A stretch of 27,336 nt of DNA from an uncultured Bacteroides sp. (GCA_959606905.1 CAUHML010000039.1:1-27336); one strand, 5' to 3'; shown: positions 1 to 6,381, counted from the first letter of the stretch. A program made the numbers and translations. Notes: a model not told the origin generated them from the sequence alone.

Positions 1-1
1 A

Positions 2-289
2 AAACAATCATTACAGGAAACAGTAAGCAAGGAACGGGAAAACTATAAATCGGTGTTCCTTAAAAAACGGTCGGTTTGTAACCGTCAAAGCGTGTACATA
101 AGTGGAGAGATACAAAAACGTATCACGCAGATTGTAGGAGTGATTACGGGCAAACAGGTAAGCATCGGAAATTTCATTGATAACGTACTGGAAGAACATT
201 TAAGTACACACAATGATGTTCTTTCGGCTCTCTATTGGGAAGAAATGCAGAAAGGGATATTCAACCAGCCAAAAGAGAAAGACGTATGA
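2..289 (+). CDS. DUF3408-family protein, C-terminal part (5' end cut by window)
   Basis: The reading frame is open from base 2 to a TGA at 287-289, so the true start lies upstream of the window. A GTG at 53 is in frame but falls inside the conserved part. Visible features are a basic FLKKR stretch, then RQSVYIS, then a helix ending in GNFIDNVLEEHL. This FLxxR...R..vYIs...(I/L)xN(V/I)LxxHL pattern matches DUF3408, a small protein encoded in transfer regions of Bacteroides conjugative transposons. Its biochemical role is not known to me; the fold suggests a ribbon-helix-helix-like DNA-binding C-terminus. The stop overlaps the next start as ATGA, so the two are probably translationally coupled. 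Confidence 0.7.
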   Translation, partial: KQSLQETVSKERENYKSVFLKKRSVCNRQSVYISGEIQKRITQIVGVITGKQVSIGNFIDNVLEEHLSTHNDVLSALYWEEMQKGIFNQPKEKDV

Positions 290-603
290 ATATCGTAACT
301 ATTGAGGAACAGACTTTTAAACAAGTATGTGGGCGGTTCTCCGGTTTCGTCAGTCAGGTAGAACGGATTTGCAGAGAGAATACCCACCAGTCGAACAAAT
401 GGCTGTCAGGTCGTGAAGTGTGCGCTCTGCTCGGTATCAGCATACGAAGTTTGCAGAACTACCGGGACAGCGGCAAACTGGGTTACTCCCAAATCGGTAA
501 TAAACTGTACTATAAATCTGCCGATATTGAAAGACTGATTGTAGAATGTACGATAAACGATGTTTTAGGAAAGAAAAACAGCTATATATCAACCAACAAA
601 TAA
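286..603 (+). CDS. Helix-turn-helix (MerR/excisionase-like, HTH_17) protein
   Basis: A protein of about 105 residues with a central winged-helix motif: LSGREVCALLGISIRSLQNY followed by RDSGKLGYSQIGNKLYYKSADIERLI. This is the helix_turn_helix_17 arrangement of excisionase-type DNA-binding proteins. I chose the ATG at 286 because it overlaps the previous stop (ATGA). An upstream ATG at 235 would add 17 residues that overlap the DUF3408 gene in another frame. Proteins of this type in Bacteroides elements act as recombination directionality factors or as regulators of excision and transfer operons. Which of these applies cannot be told from sequence. Confidence 0.75.
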   Translation: MNIVTIEEQTFKQVCGRFSGFVSQVERICRENTHQSNKWLSGREVCALLGISIRSLQNYRDSGKLGYSQIGNKLYYKSADIERLIVECTINDVLGKKNSYISTNK

Positions 604-613
604 GCATCGCCTT

Positions 614-916
614 ATGAAAAGAAAACAAGATGTCAATTTAGAAGCAAACCAATCGTTCACCCTACCGGCTATTGTCGGTACATGGGAAAGTCTAAATATT
701 CATCCTACGGTAATGATATACCAAAGTGGGAAAAAATATCTCCTTTCGATGCTCCATGTATCGGATAACGGACAGGCACAACCAGCCACTTACGAGATAC
801 AGAAAGAAGATATCCGTTACTTCATCGTTTCAGCCTTTAAACGGCTTTATATCGGCTATGACAGGGTAAAAGACAGTCTTTCCATTTCTTATTATGGCGA
901 GTATTTGCGTAACTGA
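614..916 (+). CDS. DUF3876-family protein
   Basis: A 100-residue protein with the pattern IVGTWES...HPTVMIY..GKKYLLS...YEI...IRYF.....LYIGYDRVKDSLSISYYGEYLR. A GTW-S start, an internal Y-(L/V) strand and a final D-x-L-x-I-xx-xGxYxR match the DUF3876 family. That family is found almost only between two HTH_17 genes in Bacteroidales conjugative elements, exactly the context here. Predicted to be an all-beta cytoplasmic protein (no signal peptide or membrane segment). No function is established to my knowledge. It starts 11 nt after the upstream stop, so it belongs to the same operon. Confidence 0.75.
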   Translation: MKRKQDVNLEANQSFTLPAIVGTWESLNIHPTVMIYQSGKKYLLSMLHVSDNGQAQPATYEIQKEDIRYFIVSAFKRLYIGYDRVKDSLSISYYGEYLRN

Positions 917-926
917 CAGGTGATAT

Positions 927-1268
927 ATGTCAATCATTCAAACCAATTATAAATTAATAAAACGATATGGCAATATGGAACTGATAAACAGCAATAGTGA
1001 GATAATTAAGGATTTCTTTCAGTCTATGGAAAGAATGTTAGACAGTATCAGCCGACTGGCAAAGGAAAGCAGACCACATTTGAACGGTGAAAAGTTTCTA
1101 AGCAACCGGGAAGCATCCAAATATTTGAAAGTAAGCATCCGCACGCTGCAAGAATGGAGAGATACGGGCGTTATCCCGTACATTCAGATAAAAGGCAAAA
1201 TCATCTACCGTCAAAGCGATATAGAACGTCTTTTGCAGACTTACTACAACAAGGAACGGCAGGAATGA
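927..1268 (+). CDS. Helix-turn-helix (HTH_17) protein, last gene of the small cluster
   Basis: The C-terminal half carries FLSNREASKYLKVSIRTLQEW..TGVIPYIQIKGKIIYRQSDIERLL, a helix_turn_helix_17 winged helix. The N-terminal half (ELINSNSEIIKDFFQSMERMLDSISRLA) is a probable coiled-coil or dimerisation helix. Two starts are possible. ATG 927 has an AGGTG sequence 7-10 nt upstream; ATG 975 (MELINSN...) fits the usual N-terminus of relatives but lacks a visible ribosome site. The HTH is paralogous to that at 286-603. Such paired HTH genes flanking DUF3876 are standard in these elements and probably control excision or transfer. A 218-bp non-coding region with a strong hairpin follows. Confidence 0.72.
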   Translation: MSIIQTNYKLIKRYGNMELINSNSEIIKDFFQSMERMLDSISRLAKESRPHLNGEKFLSNREASKYLKVSIRTLQEWRDTGVIPYIQIKGKIIYRQSDIERLLQTYYNKERQE

Positions 1269-1340
1269 CCTATCGTCCTAAAAACACACACATTTTTTCC
1301 GAAACTGACTAAGAACATTAACTCTATCAGTGTAGTATTC

Positions 1341-1436
1341 AGTCTGTGCAAGCCTTTGGAAGAAAATACAACCCGGAGCGTAGCGCAGGTGTGGAGATTT
1401 TCTTTCAAACCCGTAGGGCTTGGGCTTGCACGGACG
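1341..1436. other. Long imperfect hairpin, unassigned structured DNA/RNA
   Basis: Two nested arm pairs are visible. AGTCTGTGCAAGCC (1341-1354) pairs with GGCTTGCACGGACT (1423-1436), 13 of 14 with one G-U. TTTGGAAGAAAAT (1355-1367) pairs with ATTTTCTTTCAAA (1397-1409), 12 of 13. The apical part is GC-rich (CCGGAGCGTAGCGCAGG), and the 3' side has a 13-nt bulge (1410-1422). No T-run follows on either strand, so it is not a simple terminator. It could be a structured RNA, an oriT/relaxase site or a recombination site of element B. Confidence 0.55.
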
Positions 1437-1486
1437 GACTACGGAGCTTACCTTTGTTAATGTTTTATTCAGCTTTGGAAAAAGTA

Positions 1487-2254
1487 TTATAATTCTTTCT
1501 GCAACTTTCCAAACTTTGTCATTAAGGCTTTCTCACCAAAGTTTTCAAACTCAACTTTTACTATCTCTTCTCTGCCTGACTTTGAGATGTCTTTAATTAA
1601 TCCTCTTCCAAATTTTTCATGTATTACATAATCACCAATAGCTAATATACACTCTTGATTTCTGTAAGACATATTAGAGGCTGTATTGGGAAGTCTTTCT
1701 TGCAAATTGGTTATTTTTGAGGTGAGGTCTTTTAACATTTCTGTCACATAGGTAATTTCAGGAGATAAATGTAAATTAGCCTCTAATGTAGCAGCAGAAA
1801 CTCCTAATAAAGATACTAAAGAATTAATATTGGTTTCTTTAGCAGAGTATGTTGATTTTATATTTGCAGCTATAATATCTATCCCATCTTGAACTTCGTC
1901 TATTCTTAAAGAACTAGAATATTCACAATCTCTAAATCCTTGTATATCAAAAATACGACTGGTTAAATCATCCTTGATTAAGCAAACGGGTAAATTGAAT
2001 GCCTGTCTTATCCCTAATTCATATAACACGTTGGGGTTTTTGGAACTCAAATCACAAATACACATTTCAGCACTTAAAAGATGTTGAACTATATCTAATA
2101 CAATAAAATTAGTCTCCTCAATTTCATCTGCTCGTATTGCTTCGAATCCAGCTTTTTCAATTGCAGGTCTTAGAAGATACTGATAAACTCTATTGAAATG
2201 TCCAATAGAATAACCCTCTGCATCGGATATAGGCATAATAACAAAACACTTCAT
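1487..2254 (-). CDS. Nucleoside-deoxyribosyltransferase/TIR-like protein with UvrD/PcrA-tail-like domain; candidate defence effector
   Basis: The N-terminal domain (about residues 1-110) starts MKCFVIMPIS and contains CDLSSKNPNVLYELGIRQA (residues 67-85). The PNVxYELG signature, with Glu79 in the position of the catalytic Glu of nucleoside 2-deoxyribosyltransferases, marks a Rossmann-like nucleotide-hydrolysing fold related to TIR-like proteins. These occur in many bacterial immune proteins, where they attack NAD or nucleosides. The C-terminal 50 residues (IGDYVIHEKFGRGLIKDI...KVEFENFGEKALM) resemble the Tudor-like tail of UvrD/PcrA helicases, which binds RNA polymerase. The middle has a short predicted helix. 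Alone next to an integrase in an accessory element, it is a candidate single-gene effector. Low-GC codon use suggests later acquisition. Family is fairly sure; function is inference. Confidence 0.6.
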   Translation of the reverse strand: MKCFVIMPISDAEGYSIGHFNRVYQYLLRPAIEKAGFEAIRADEIEETNFIVLDIVQHLLSAEMCICDLSSKNPNVLYELGIRQAFNLPVCLIKDDLTSRIFDIQGFRDCEYSSSLRIDEVQDGIDIIAANIKSTYSAKETNINSLVSLLGVSAATLEANLHLSPEITYVTEMLKDLTSKITNLQERLPNTASNMSYRNQECILAIGDYVIHEKFGRGLIKDISKSGREEIVKVEFENFGEKALMTKFGKLQKEL

Positions 2255-2270
2255 ATTACTTCTTTTGAGA

Positions 2271-2278
2271 CAAAGTTA
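2271..2278 (-). promoter_or_regulatory. -7 box of the 1487-2254 gene
   Basis: On the minus strand, TAACTTTG lies 17 nt before the ATG and matches the Bacteroides -7 consensus TAnnTTTG exactly. No clear TTG lies 19 bp further upstream. Confidence 0.5.
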
Positions 2279-2289
2279 ATAATAAAAAA

Positions 2290-3519
2290 CTATTTTCCTA
2301 TAAAACTTTGTTCTACATTCACCATATCACGCATAATAGAGCTATCTAAAACCTTTGCATAATGCTGTGTCATTCTGATATTGGAATGTCCCAAAATCTT
2401 AGATACATTTTCCATTGATACATCATTGGCGAGAAAAACTACAGTAGCCGCAGTATGTCTTGCAACATGAGTAGTTAGCCGTTTGGCTATACCGCATACA
2501 TCAGCAATTTCTTTCAGATAAGCATTCATGCGCTGATTACTGATTACGGGCAAAAGTACACCTTTCTTTATACACTCTGCATTATCTTCATATTTCCTCA
2601 ATATCCTTTGAGGAATAGTCAAGACAGGAATATTACACATTTGATTGGTTTTCTGTCGTGCCTTGCGTATCCATAAAGCACCGTTATTGTCTTTTATCAG
2701 GTGTTCACGGCTTAACTGCTGCACATCAACGAAAGCAAGTGCCGTGAAACAGCAAAAGACAAAAATGTCCCTTACCTGTTCCAGTCGTTTGATAGCAAAT
2801 TCCTTATTCATTAAAATATCCAGTTCTTCACGTGAGAGAAATTCTACATTTACTTCTTCCTGCTTGAAGTGGATGCCGTAAAACGGATCTTTCTTTATCC
2901 AGTCGTTAGTCAAAGCAATACGGACAACCTTTTTCAAGTTCTTCAAATGTTTCAATGCGGAATTGTTTTGGCAATGTTTCTCTGTTTTCAGCCAAAAATC
3001 AAAGTCACGGATAAATTGCCCGTCCAGTTCTGCTAACATTATATCATCGCGGTGGTAACAACTGCGGATATATTCTTTTAGGCGGTTTATGGAAGTATCA
3101 AACTTGGTAACTGTGCTTTCCGTATATTCTTTGCCAATCAAGGCACGACATTTTTCGTTATGCTCTGCATACACTTCCAGCAAGCTGCGCTGTACCTTGT
3201 CCCGTCCGTAGAAACAATCCTTTATTATATCGGCTGTTATTGGCTTGTTGTCTATTTCCAGTTCACGGTGTATCTGTAATACTTTGGCACGAACCGTATT
3301 GATATAGTGGTTCAGTTCTGTGGCTATACGGTCTTTTCCTTTGGAACATTCCTTTTTCTGATTCCATAAATCTATGGGAATACTCCGTTTTATCATAACT
3401 TCGGCTACTCGCTTGTTTACGGTGATGCGCATACAAATAGGAGCTTCACCGTTTTTCAAGAGTTTCGCTTTCTTGATGATGAACAATACGCTTAGTGTGT
3501 TTCTTTTCACTGCTCCCAT
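2290..3519 (-). CDS. Tyrosine recombinase (integrase) of element B
   Basis: A 409-residue protein with the Bacteroidetes integrase layout: an arm-binding N-terminus (about 10-100, VLFIIKKAKLLKNGEAPICMRITVN), a SAM-like core-binding domain (about 115-215) and a catalytic domain. Visible catalytic residues are Lys290, His351 and Arg354 (HVARH), His378 (ILGHSN) and Tyr387 (QHYAKV). The first catalytic Arg is missing: the usual TGLR reads TALA with Ala262. Loss of this Arg is known from the CTnDOT integrase group, so it need not mean inactivity. The gene starts 243 bp from the tRNA-Asp-like junction at 3762-3775 and points away from it. A TAATTTTG -7 box precedes it. It most likely integrated element B at the tRNA-Asp 3' end. 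Confidence 0.88.
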   Translation of the reverse strand: MGAVKRNTLSVLFIIKKAKLLKNGEAPICMRITVNKRVAEVMIKRSIPIDLWNQKKECSKGKDRIATELNHYINTVRAKVLQIHRELEIDNKPITADIIKDCFYGRDKVQRSLLEVYAEHNEKCRALIGKEYTESTVTKFDTSINRLKEYIRSCYHRDDIMLAELDGQFIRDFDFWLKTEKHCQNNSALKHLKNLKKVVRIALTNDWIKKDPFYGIHFKQEEVNVEFLSREELDILMNKEFAIKRLEQVRDIFVFCCFTALAFVDVQQLSREHLIKDNNGALWIRKARQKTNQMCNIPVLTIPQRILRKYEDNAECIKKGVLLPVISNQRMNAYLKEIADVCGIAKRLTTHVARHTAATVVFLANDVSMENVSKILGHSNIRMTQHYAKVLDSSIMRDMVNVEQSFIGK

Positions 3520-3706
3520 AATTCTTTGTTTTTTAAGTGATACAAAATTAGTTTGCTACACTCAAAAACCAGCTACGCAAAAAGCTGACAATCAAAGACA
3601 AATGCGTCAATTCGTGGGAGCAAAAACGGTTTTCAAAAAGTCCCACGGATAAGCCACGTGAGAATTACCTAAAACTACTGTTTTTTGCCGAAGCGTAGAA
3701 AAAGAA
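3520..3706. promoter_or_regulatory. Integrase promoter region of element B
   Basis: Non-coding. On the minus strand a TAATTTTG -7 box (3550-3543) lies 24 nt before the integrase ATG. The rest up to the terminator at 3707 shows no gene; rightward frames across it are antisense shadows. By position this stretch should contain the arm sites of the element B integrase, but I see no clear repeated word here. Confidence 0.4.
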
Positions 3707-3738
3707 AAAGCTCTGAAATCCTTGAATTTCAGAGCTTT
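3707..3738 (-). terminator. Intrinsic terminator next to the left tRNA-Asp-like junction
   Basis: A perfect 13-bp stem, AAAGCTCTGAAAT / ATTTCAGAGCTTT, with a 6-nt loop. On the minus strand it is followed by TTTTCTTTTTC. It ends 24 bp from the tRNA-Asp 3'-end copy at 3762-3775. When element B alone sat in the tRNA, this would have been the terminator directly after tRNA-Asp. Confidence 0.75.
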
Positions 3739-3761
3739 GCTTTAATTTACTATTTGCTTTC

Positions 3762-3775
3762 GCGGTGCGTACGGG
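3762..3775. repeat. Left attachment-site repeat (partial tRNA-Asp 3' end)
   Basis: GCGGTGCGTACGGG, identical to 15847-15860. It covers the acceptor strand and the start of the T-arm of tRNA-Asp plus the first base beyond the gene. Identity stops on both sides (3761 C vs 15846 T; 3776 G vs 15861 A), which defines a 14-bp att core. Confidence 0.8.
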
Positions 3776-4050
3776 GCAGTAACATATCTACTTACTGACA
3801 CATAGTGATACATACAGGTACATTGATTGTCTTGTGATGCAAGAATGTTTGTTGCCTGTTGTTTCATTGGGTATCACAATATGCCACAGAATTGAGACCC
3901 AGATTGAGACCCGTGTTTTCAATATGACTACTCGTCATATCAAAGCAGATCCCACGTCATATTCTATCAAATCACTATATGACGGCTCGTCATATTTTTA
4001 TGCAGAGGAACGATTCTTGAAAAAATCTTGTCGAACAATAGAATTAGAAT
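3776..4050. promoter_or_regulatory. Left-end control region of element A (arm-like repeats, palindromic operators, HU promoter)
   Basis: Contains, in order: two direct ATTGAGACCC repeats (3891-3900 and 3903-3912); ATATGAC-N5-GTCATAT palindromes at 3922-3940 and 3977-3995; a lone half-site GTCATAT at 3956-3962; and the leader word AGAGGAACGATTCTTGAAA at 4004-4022. The three GTCATAT words start at 3934, 3956 and 3989, that is 22 and 33 bp apart, so they lie on one face of the helix if the repeat is 11 bp. No gene is supported in this stretch. Confidence 0.7.
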
Positions 4051-4371
4051 ATGAACAAGAAAGAATTGTGCAATGCTCTTGCAGAGAAAACAGGGCTGAC
4101 TAAAACAGAAGCTCAAAAAGCCTTTAATGCTGTTATTGAAATCGTAGCCAATGAAATGAAAAAGAATGGCAGAATCACCCTTATCGGTTTCGGTTCGTTC
4201 TCTGTCAAACAGAAAGCTGCGAGGAAAGGGATGAATCCGACTTCTTTCGCCCCGATTGATATTCCTGCTAAAAAGGTTGTAAACTTTAAGCCCAGTATCT
4301 ATCTGAATCACCTCTTAAACGTTAAGAAAAGAGGGAGAAAAAGGAAAGGCGAAAATAATATCAGCTTATAG
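4051..4371 (+). CDS. HU-family DNA-binding protein with a basic C-terminal tail
   Basis: A 106-residue histone-like protein. MNKKELCNALAEKTGLTKTEAQKAFNAVIEIVANEMKKNGRITLIGFGSFSV is the HU/IHF N-terminal helices plus the GFGSF turn. The DNA-binding arm is present but divergent (KGMNPTSFAPIDIPAKKVVNFKP). It is longer than the usual roughly 90 residues because of a lysine/arginine tail (KKRGRKRKG) resembling an AT-hook. Sited at the left end beside the putative arm sites, it is a good candidate accessory factor for integration/excision, as HU/IHF proteins are in other tyrosine-recombinase systems. Its leader shares operator and leader sequences with the integrase operon. It ends 6 bp inside the convergent nucleotidyltransferase gene. 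Confidence 0.85.
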   Translation: MNKKELCNALAEKTGLTKTEAQKAFNAVIEIVANEMKKNGRITLIGFGSFSVKQKAARKGMNPTSFAPIDIPAKKVVNFKPSIYLNHLLNVKKRGRKRKGENNISL

Positions 4372-4947
4372 CATACTTGTAATTATATCGTTGAGCATAT
4401 CTTCGGCTCTCTGGTCATAATCCCGATTAGACAAATGGCTTTCAAGTTCATCAAAGCCGTTTGTCTTTTCGATTATAGACAGCAATGTCCTTAAATCATA
4501 AAAATCGGTCTTCTTGCGCTGAATGTTAGCGGTATTAATGTATCTGTCAAACTTAGAGGAAAACAGGTATATAGGAGACATTACACAAATTCCGTTTATA
4601 GAAGATGCAAACTTTGTATTGGCGCAATCATAATCTATCAGTATGTCAGTCTCAATCTTGACTTTCTCCAGTTCTAAGGAAACCATATAGTCGGAACTGT
4701 CCTCTACGCTAATCCCGAATTTGCCACCCACCTGTTTAACGAACCTGCCCCTTTCCTTATTGGCAAACGAAGTCCAAAAATCGAGGTCATTATCAGATCT
4801 GTTTCTCCAAAACGGAATGGAGTAATACCTACACAGCAAGTCTATTGCCGTTCCACCGATAAGGTATAAGCCATATCGGGTGGCGGTTTTTACAATCTCC
4901 GTATCGTATGGAGTGTATTGTTGGAATAGTGGTAGTGTATTGCTCAT
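4366..4947 (-). CDS. Nucleotidyltransferase-like protein, AbiEii/AbiGii-toxin type
   Basis: A 193-residue protein. The motif LIGGTAIDLL (residues 29-38) followed by RSDNDLDF (50-57) is the GG(T/S)-A...S-D-x-D-L-D signature of the polymerase-beta-like nucleotidyltransferase fold in AbiEii/AbiGii toxins. The metal-binding acidic pair would be Asp54 and Asp56. A possible third acidic strand is VKIETDILIDYD. It is shorter than classic AbiEii (about 300 residues). The C-terminus has helices with KKTDFYDLRTLLSIIE, the (K)xxDxxDL pattern also seen in AbiEii relatives. Its ATG overlaps the TGA of the upstream 109-residue gene by 4 bp, so the two are coupled. A toxin or abortive-infection role is inference from family and pairing. 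Confidence 0.65.
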   Translation of the reverse strand: MSNTLPLFQQYTPYDTEIVKTATRYGLYLIGGTAIDLLCRYYSIPFWRNRSDNDLDFWTSFANKERGRFVKQVGGKFGISVEDSSDYMVSLELEKVKIETDILIDYDCANTKFASSINGICVMSPIYLFSSKFDRYINTANIQRKKTDFYDLRTLLSIIEKTNGFDELESHLSNRDYDQRAEDMLNDIITSML

Positions 4948-5273
4948 TGATTGATAAGGTCAGGGTTAATAAGCAGGTAACCGTCCAAGTCTTGGCTCTC
5001 GTCCGTATATAGGTAATCTCCTATAATATCCCATACCAAACCCGAACCTACAACCGATTGGAACAGGCTTGACAAATTATAGACATCTTCCAATGTAAGC
5101 CTGCAATCTTCTTTCCCTACAAACAGCAATTTACATTGCTCGTTAGGTTCTATTTTGATTAGATTTTTCGTGATTGAACGGATAATCTCGTTAGTCAGAT
5201 TAGTATAATCAAGCGACAGGATACAATTACTCTCCTTGCTTATTATCTTGAATTTGAATATTTTCCTTTGCAT
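4944..5273 (-). CDS. Unknown 109-residue protein coupled to the AbiEii-like nucleotidyltransferase
   Basis: I do not recognise this family. It is acidic towards the C-terminus and mixed alpha/beta, with no helix-turn-helix, signal peptide or membrane segment. It starts MQRKIFKFKIISKES and ends with an aspartate-rich stretch (YLYTDESQDLDGYLLINPD). In known AbiE systems the partner of the nucleotidyltransferase is a winged-helix antitoxin (AbiEi); this one is too short and lacks that look. Its stop overlaps the next start by 4 bp (ATGA), and the pair has its own promoter. By layout it is a candidate antitoxin or specificity partner. Confidence 0.6.
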   Translation of the reverse strand: MQRKIFKFKIISKESNCILSLDYTNLTNEIIRSITKNLIKIEPNEQCKLLFVGKEDCRLTLEDVYNLSSLFQSVVGSGLVWDIIGDYLYTDESQDLDGYLLINPDLINQ

Positions 5274-5287
5274 GGGATTTTTTGCAA

Positions 5288-5324
5288 CAAAGGTAGGTTG
5301 GTGGTTACGACAGAATTAGACGTA
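5288..5324 (-). promoter_or_regulatory. Promoter with TACGTC-N7-GTCG box before the 109-residue gene
   Basis: Minus strand: the box TACGTC-TAATTCT-GTCG (5324-5308), 12 bp, then TACCTTTG (5295-5288), an exact Bacteroides -7. No TTG lies 19 bp upstream, so the box occupies the -33 position. The -7 box ends only 14 nt before the ATG at 5273, so the leader must be very short (about 8-10 nt). Confidence 0.6.
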
Positions 5325-5331
5325 GGTACAG

Positions 5332-5370
5332 AAAAAAGAGCCACTGCTCCATAATTGGAATAATGGCTCT
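5332..5370 (-). terminator. Intrinsic terminator of the DnaB-like gene
   Basis: AGAGCCA (5337-5343) pairs with TGGCTCT (5364-5370). On the minus strand the stem is followed by TTTTTTC, 22 nt after the stop of the gene at 5392-6249. Confidence 0.65.
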
Positions 5371-5391
5371 ATGGATATGAGTTACTATGGC

Positions 5392-6249
5392 TTATTCATC
5401 TAAATTATCAAAACTTGAATATCCTCCATTAAATTTTAAAAGTACATCTCCTCTATTTCCATTACGATTTTTAGCAACAATTATTTCTGCCTTACCATGT
5501 AAATCATTGCCATTTATATCATTATAAATTCTATAATATTCTGGACGATGGATAAAACAAATCATGTCTGCATCCTGCTCAATGGCATCACAACGTAAAT
5601 CTCTTAATTGAGGACGTATACCATCTATTTCCTCCCGACTTTCTCTACGATATACTGGACTGAATACTATAATCGGGATATTCAAGTCTTTAGCCAATGC
5701 TTTTAATCTACGTATAATATAAGCCATTTCCTCATTTCTATCTGAGAATAGAAGTCCTGAGTTCATTAATTGTAGATAATCAACAATAATCAGTTTTATT
5801 TGAAAATCACTAACCAATCGGATTGCTTGTTGGGATAATTCGTGTATGGACAAAGAGGGAGAGTCATCAAGGTAAATAGGAGCAATATCCATTTGCTTTC
5901 CAGCATCTTCAAGTCTGCGTTTTTCTTCTTCGTTTAAAGTATCCGTATAACCATTGTCGTAAACCTTTATTTTCGCTCCATCCACTTTGCTTAATACCAT
6001 ACGTAATCTGTTTATAGCTTGATTACTTGACATTTCAAGAGAAAAGAAAGCCGTAGGTATTCTATTCTTTACTGCTATTTCTTTTAATAAAGACATTCCA
6101 AAGGCTGACTTTCCCATTGCAGGACGAGCAGCAATAACAATCAAGTCGCCATTGTTCCACCCATTTGTTATTTTATCCAATTCAGGAAATCCCGATTTTA
6201 TATTCGGTTTTTTAGTTCCCTCTAATCCATTTCTTCCAAAGCATTTCAT
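5392..6249 (-). CDS. DnaB-type helicase C-terminal (RecA-fold) domain protein without N-terminal domain
   Basis: 285 residues beginning in the linker just before the motor domain (KSGFPELDKITNGWNNGDLIVIAARPAMGKSAF). Walker A is ARPAMGKS (41-48); Walker B is LIIVDYLQLM (153-162). IRPQLRDLR..AIEQDADMICFIHRPEYY (211-239) and the end KNRNGNRGDVLLKF match replicative DnaB. The whole DnaB N-terminal domain that docks primase is absent; full DnaB is about 450-520 residues. The usual LSQL(S/N)R loop reads FSPVYR, so the conserved Gln is replaced. It could be a truncated replicative helicase used by the element, a KaiC/RadA-like ATPase, or an inhibitor mixing into host DnaB hexamers. It has its own box-containing promoter and terminator, so it is a single-gene unit. 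Confidence 0.75.
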   Translation of the reverse strand: MKCFGRNGLEGTKKPNIKSGFPELDKITNGWNNGDLIVIAARPAMGKSAFGMSLLKEIAVKNRIPTAFFSLEMSSNQAINRLRMVLSKVDGAKIKVYDNGYTDTLNEEEKRRLEDAGKQMDIAPIYLDDSPSLSIHELSQQAIRLVSDFQIKLIIVDYLQLMNSGLLFSDRNEEMAYIIRRLKALAKDLNIPIIVFSPVYRRESREEIDGIRPQLRDLRCDAIEQDADMICFIHRPEYYRIYNDINGNDLHGKAEIIVAKNRNGNRGDVLLKFNGGYSSFDNLDE

Positions 6250-6278
6250 ATTTTCTAATTTTTATGATTAATACATTG

Positions 6279-6315
6279 CAAAGTTATTACCTGACCTGCG
6301 ACATTTTTTGACGTA
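6279..6315 (-). promoter_or_regulatory. Promoter with TACGTC-N7-GTCG box before the DnaB-like gene
   Basis: Minus strand: the box TACGTC-AAAAAAT-GTCG (6315-6299), 12 bp, then TAACTTTG (6286-6279). Box, spacing and -7 box are laid out exactly as at 5288-5324. No TTG at the usual -33 position. Confidence 0.6.
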
Positions 6316-6327
6316 GGTTTTGTTTAT

Positions 6328-6370
6328 TTACAAAAACAACCGCTACAATTTTTCATAATCATAGCGGTTG
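6328..6370 (-). terminator. Intrinsic terminator of the DUF1643/lipoprotein/MazG operon
   Basis: A perfect 9-bp stem CAACCGCTA (6337-6345) / TAGCGGTTG (6362-6370). On the minus strand it is followed by TTTTTG. It lies 12 nt after the MazG-like stop. Confidence 0.7.
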
Positions 6371-6381
6371 GTATAGAGAAA

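Larger units (their letters stand above)
1..3761. mobile_element. Element B: end of a conjugative-transposon-like element (partial)
   Basis: This segment holds gene families typical of Bacteroidales conjugative elements: DUF3408, two helix_turn_helix_17 proteins and DUF3876 in one rightward cluster. A leftward cargo gene and a leftward tyrosine recombinase (2290-3519) follow. The recombinase gene ends its upstream region at a copy of the tRNA-Asp 3' end (3762-3775), the usual place for the integrase of an element inserted in a tRNA. The other end lies outside the window, so size and transfer genes are unknown. It could instead be one arm of a composite with element A, but having its own integrase and its own terminator at the junction argues for two tandem insertions. 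Confidence 0.6.

Noticed and set aside
235..285. Longer start for the first HTH gene
   Set aside because: The extra 17 residues overlap the DUF3408 coding sequence. ATG 286 gives the ATGA coupling typical of this cluster.
3834..4103. 89-codon rightward frame before HU
   Set aside because: It runs through the operator palindromes and overlaps the HU start in another frame; the translation has no protein-like pattern.
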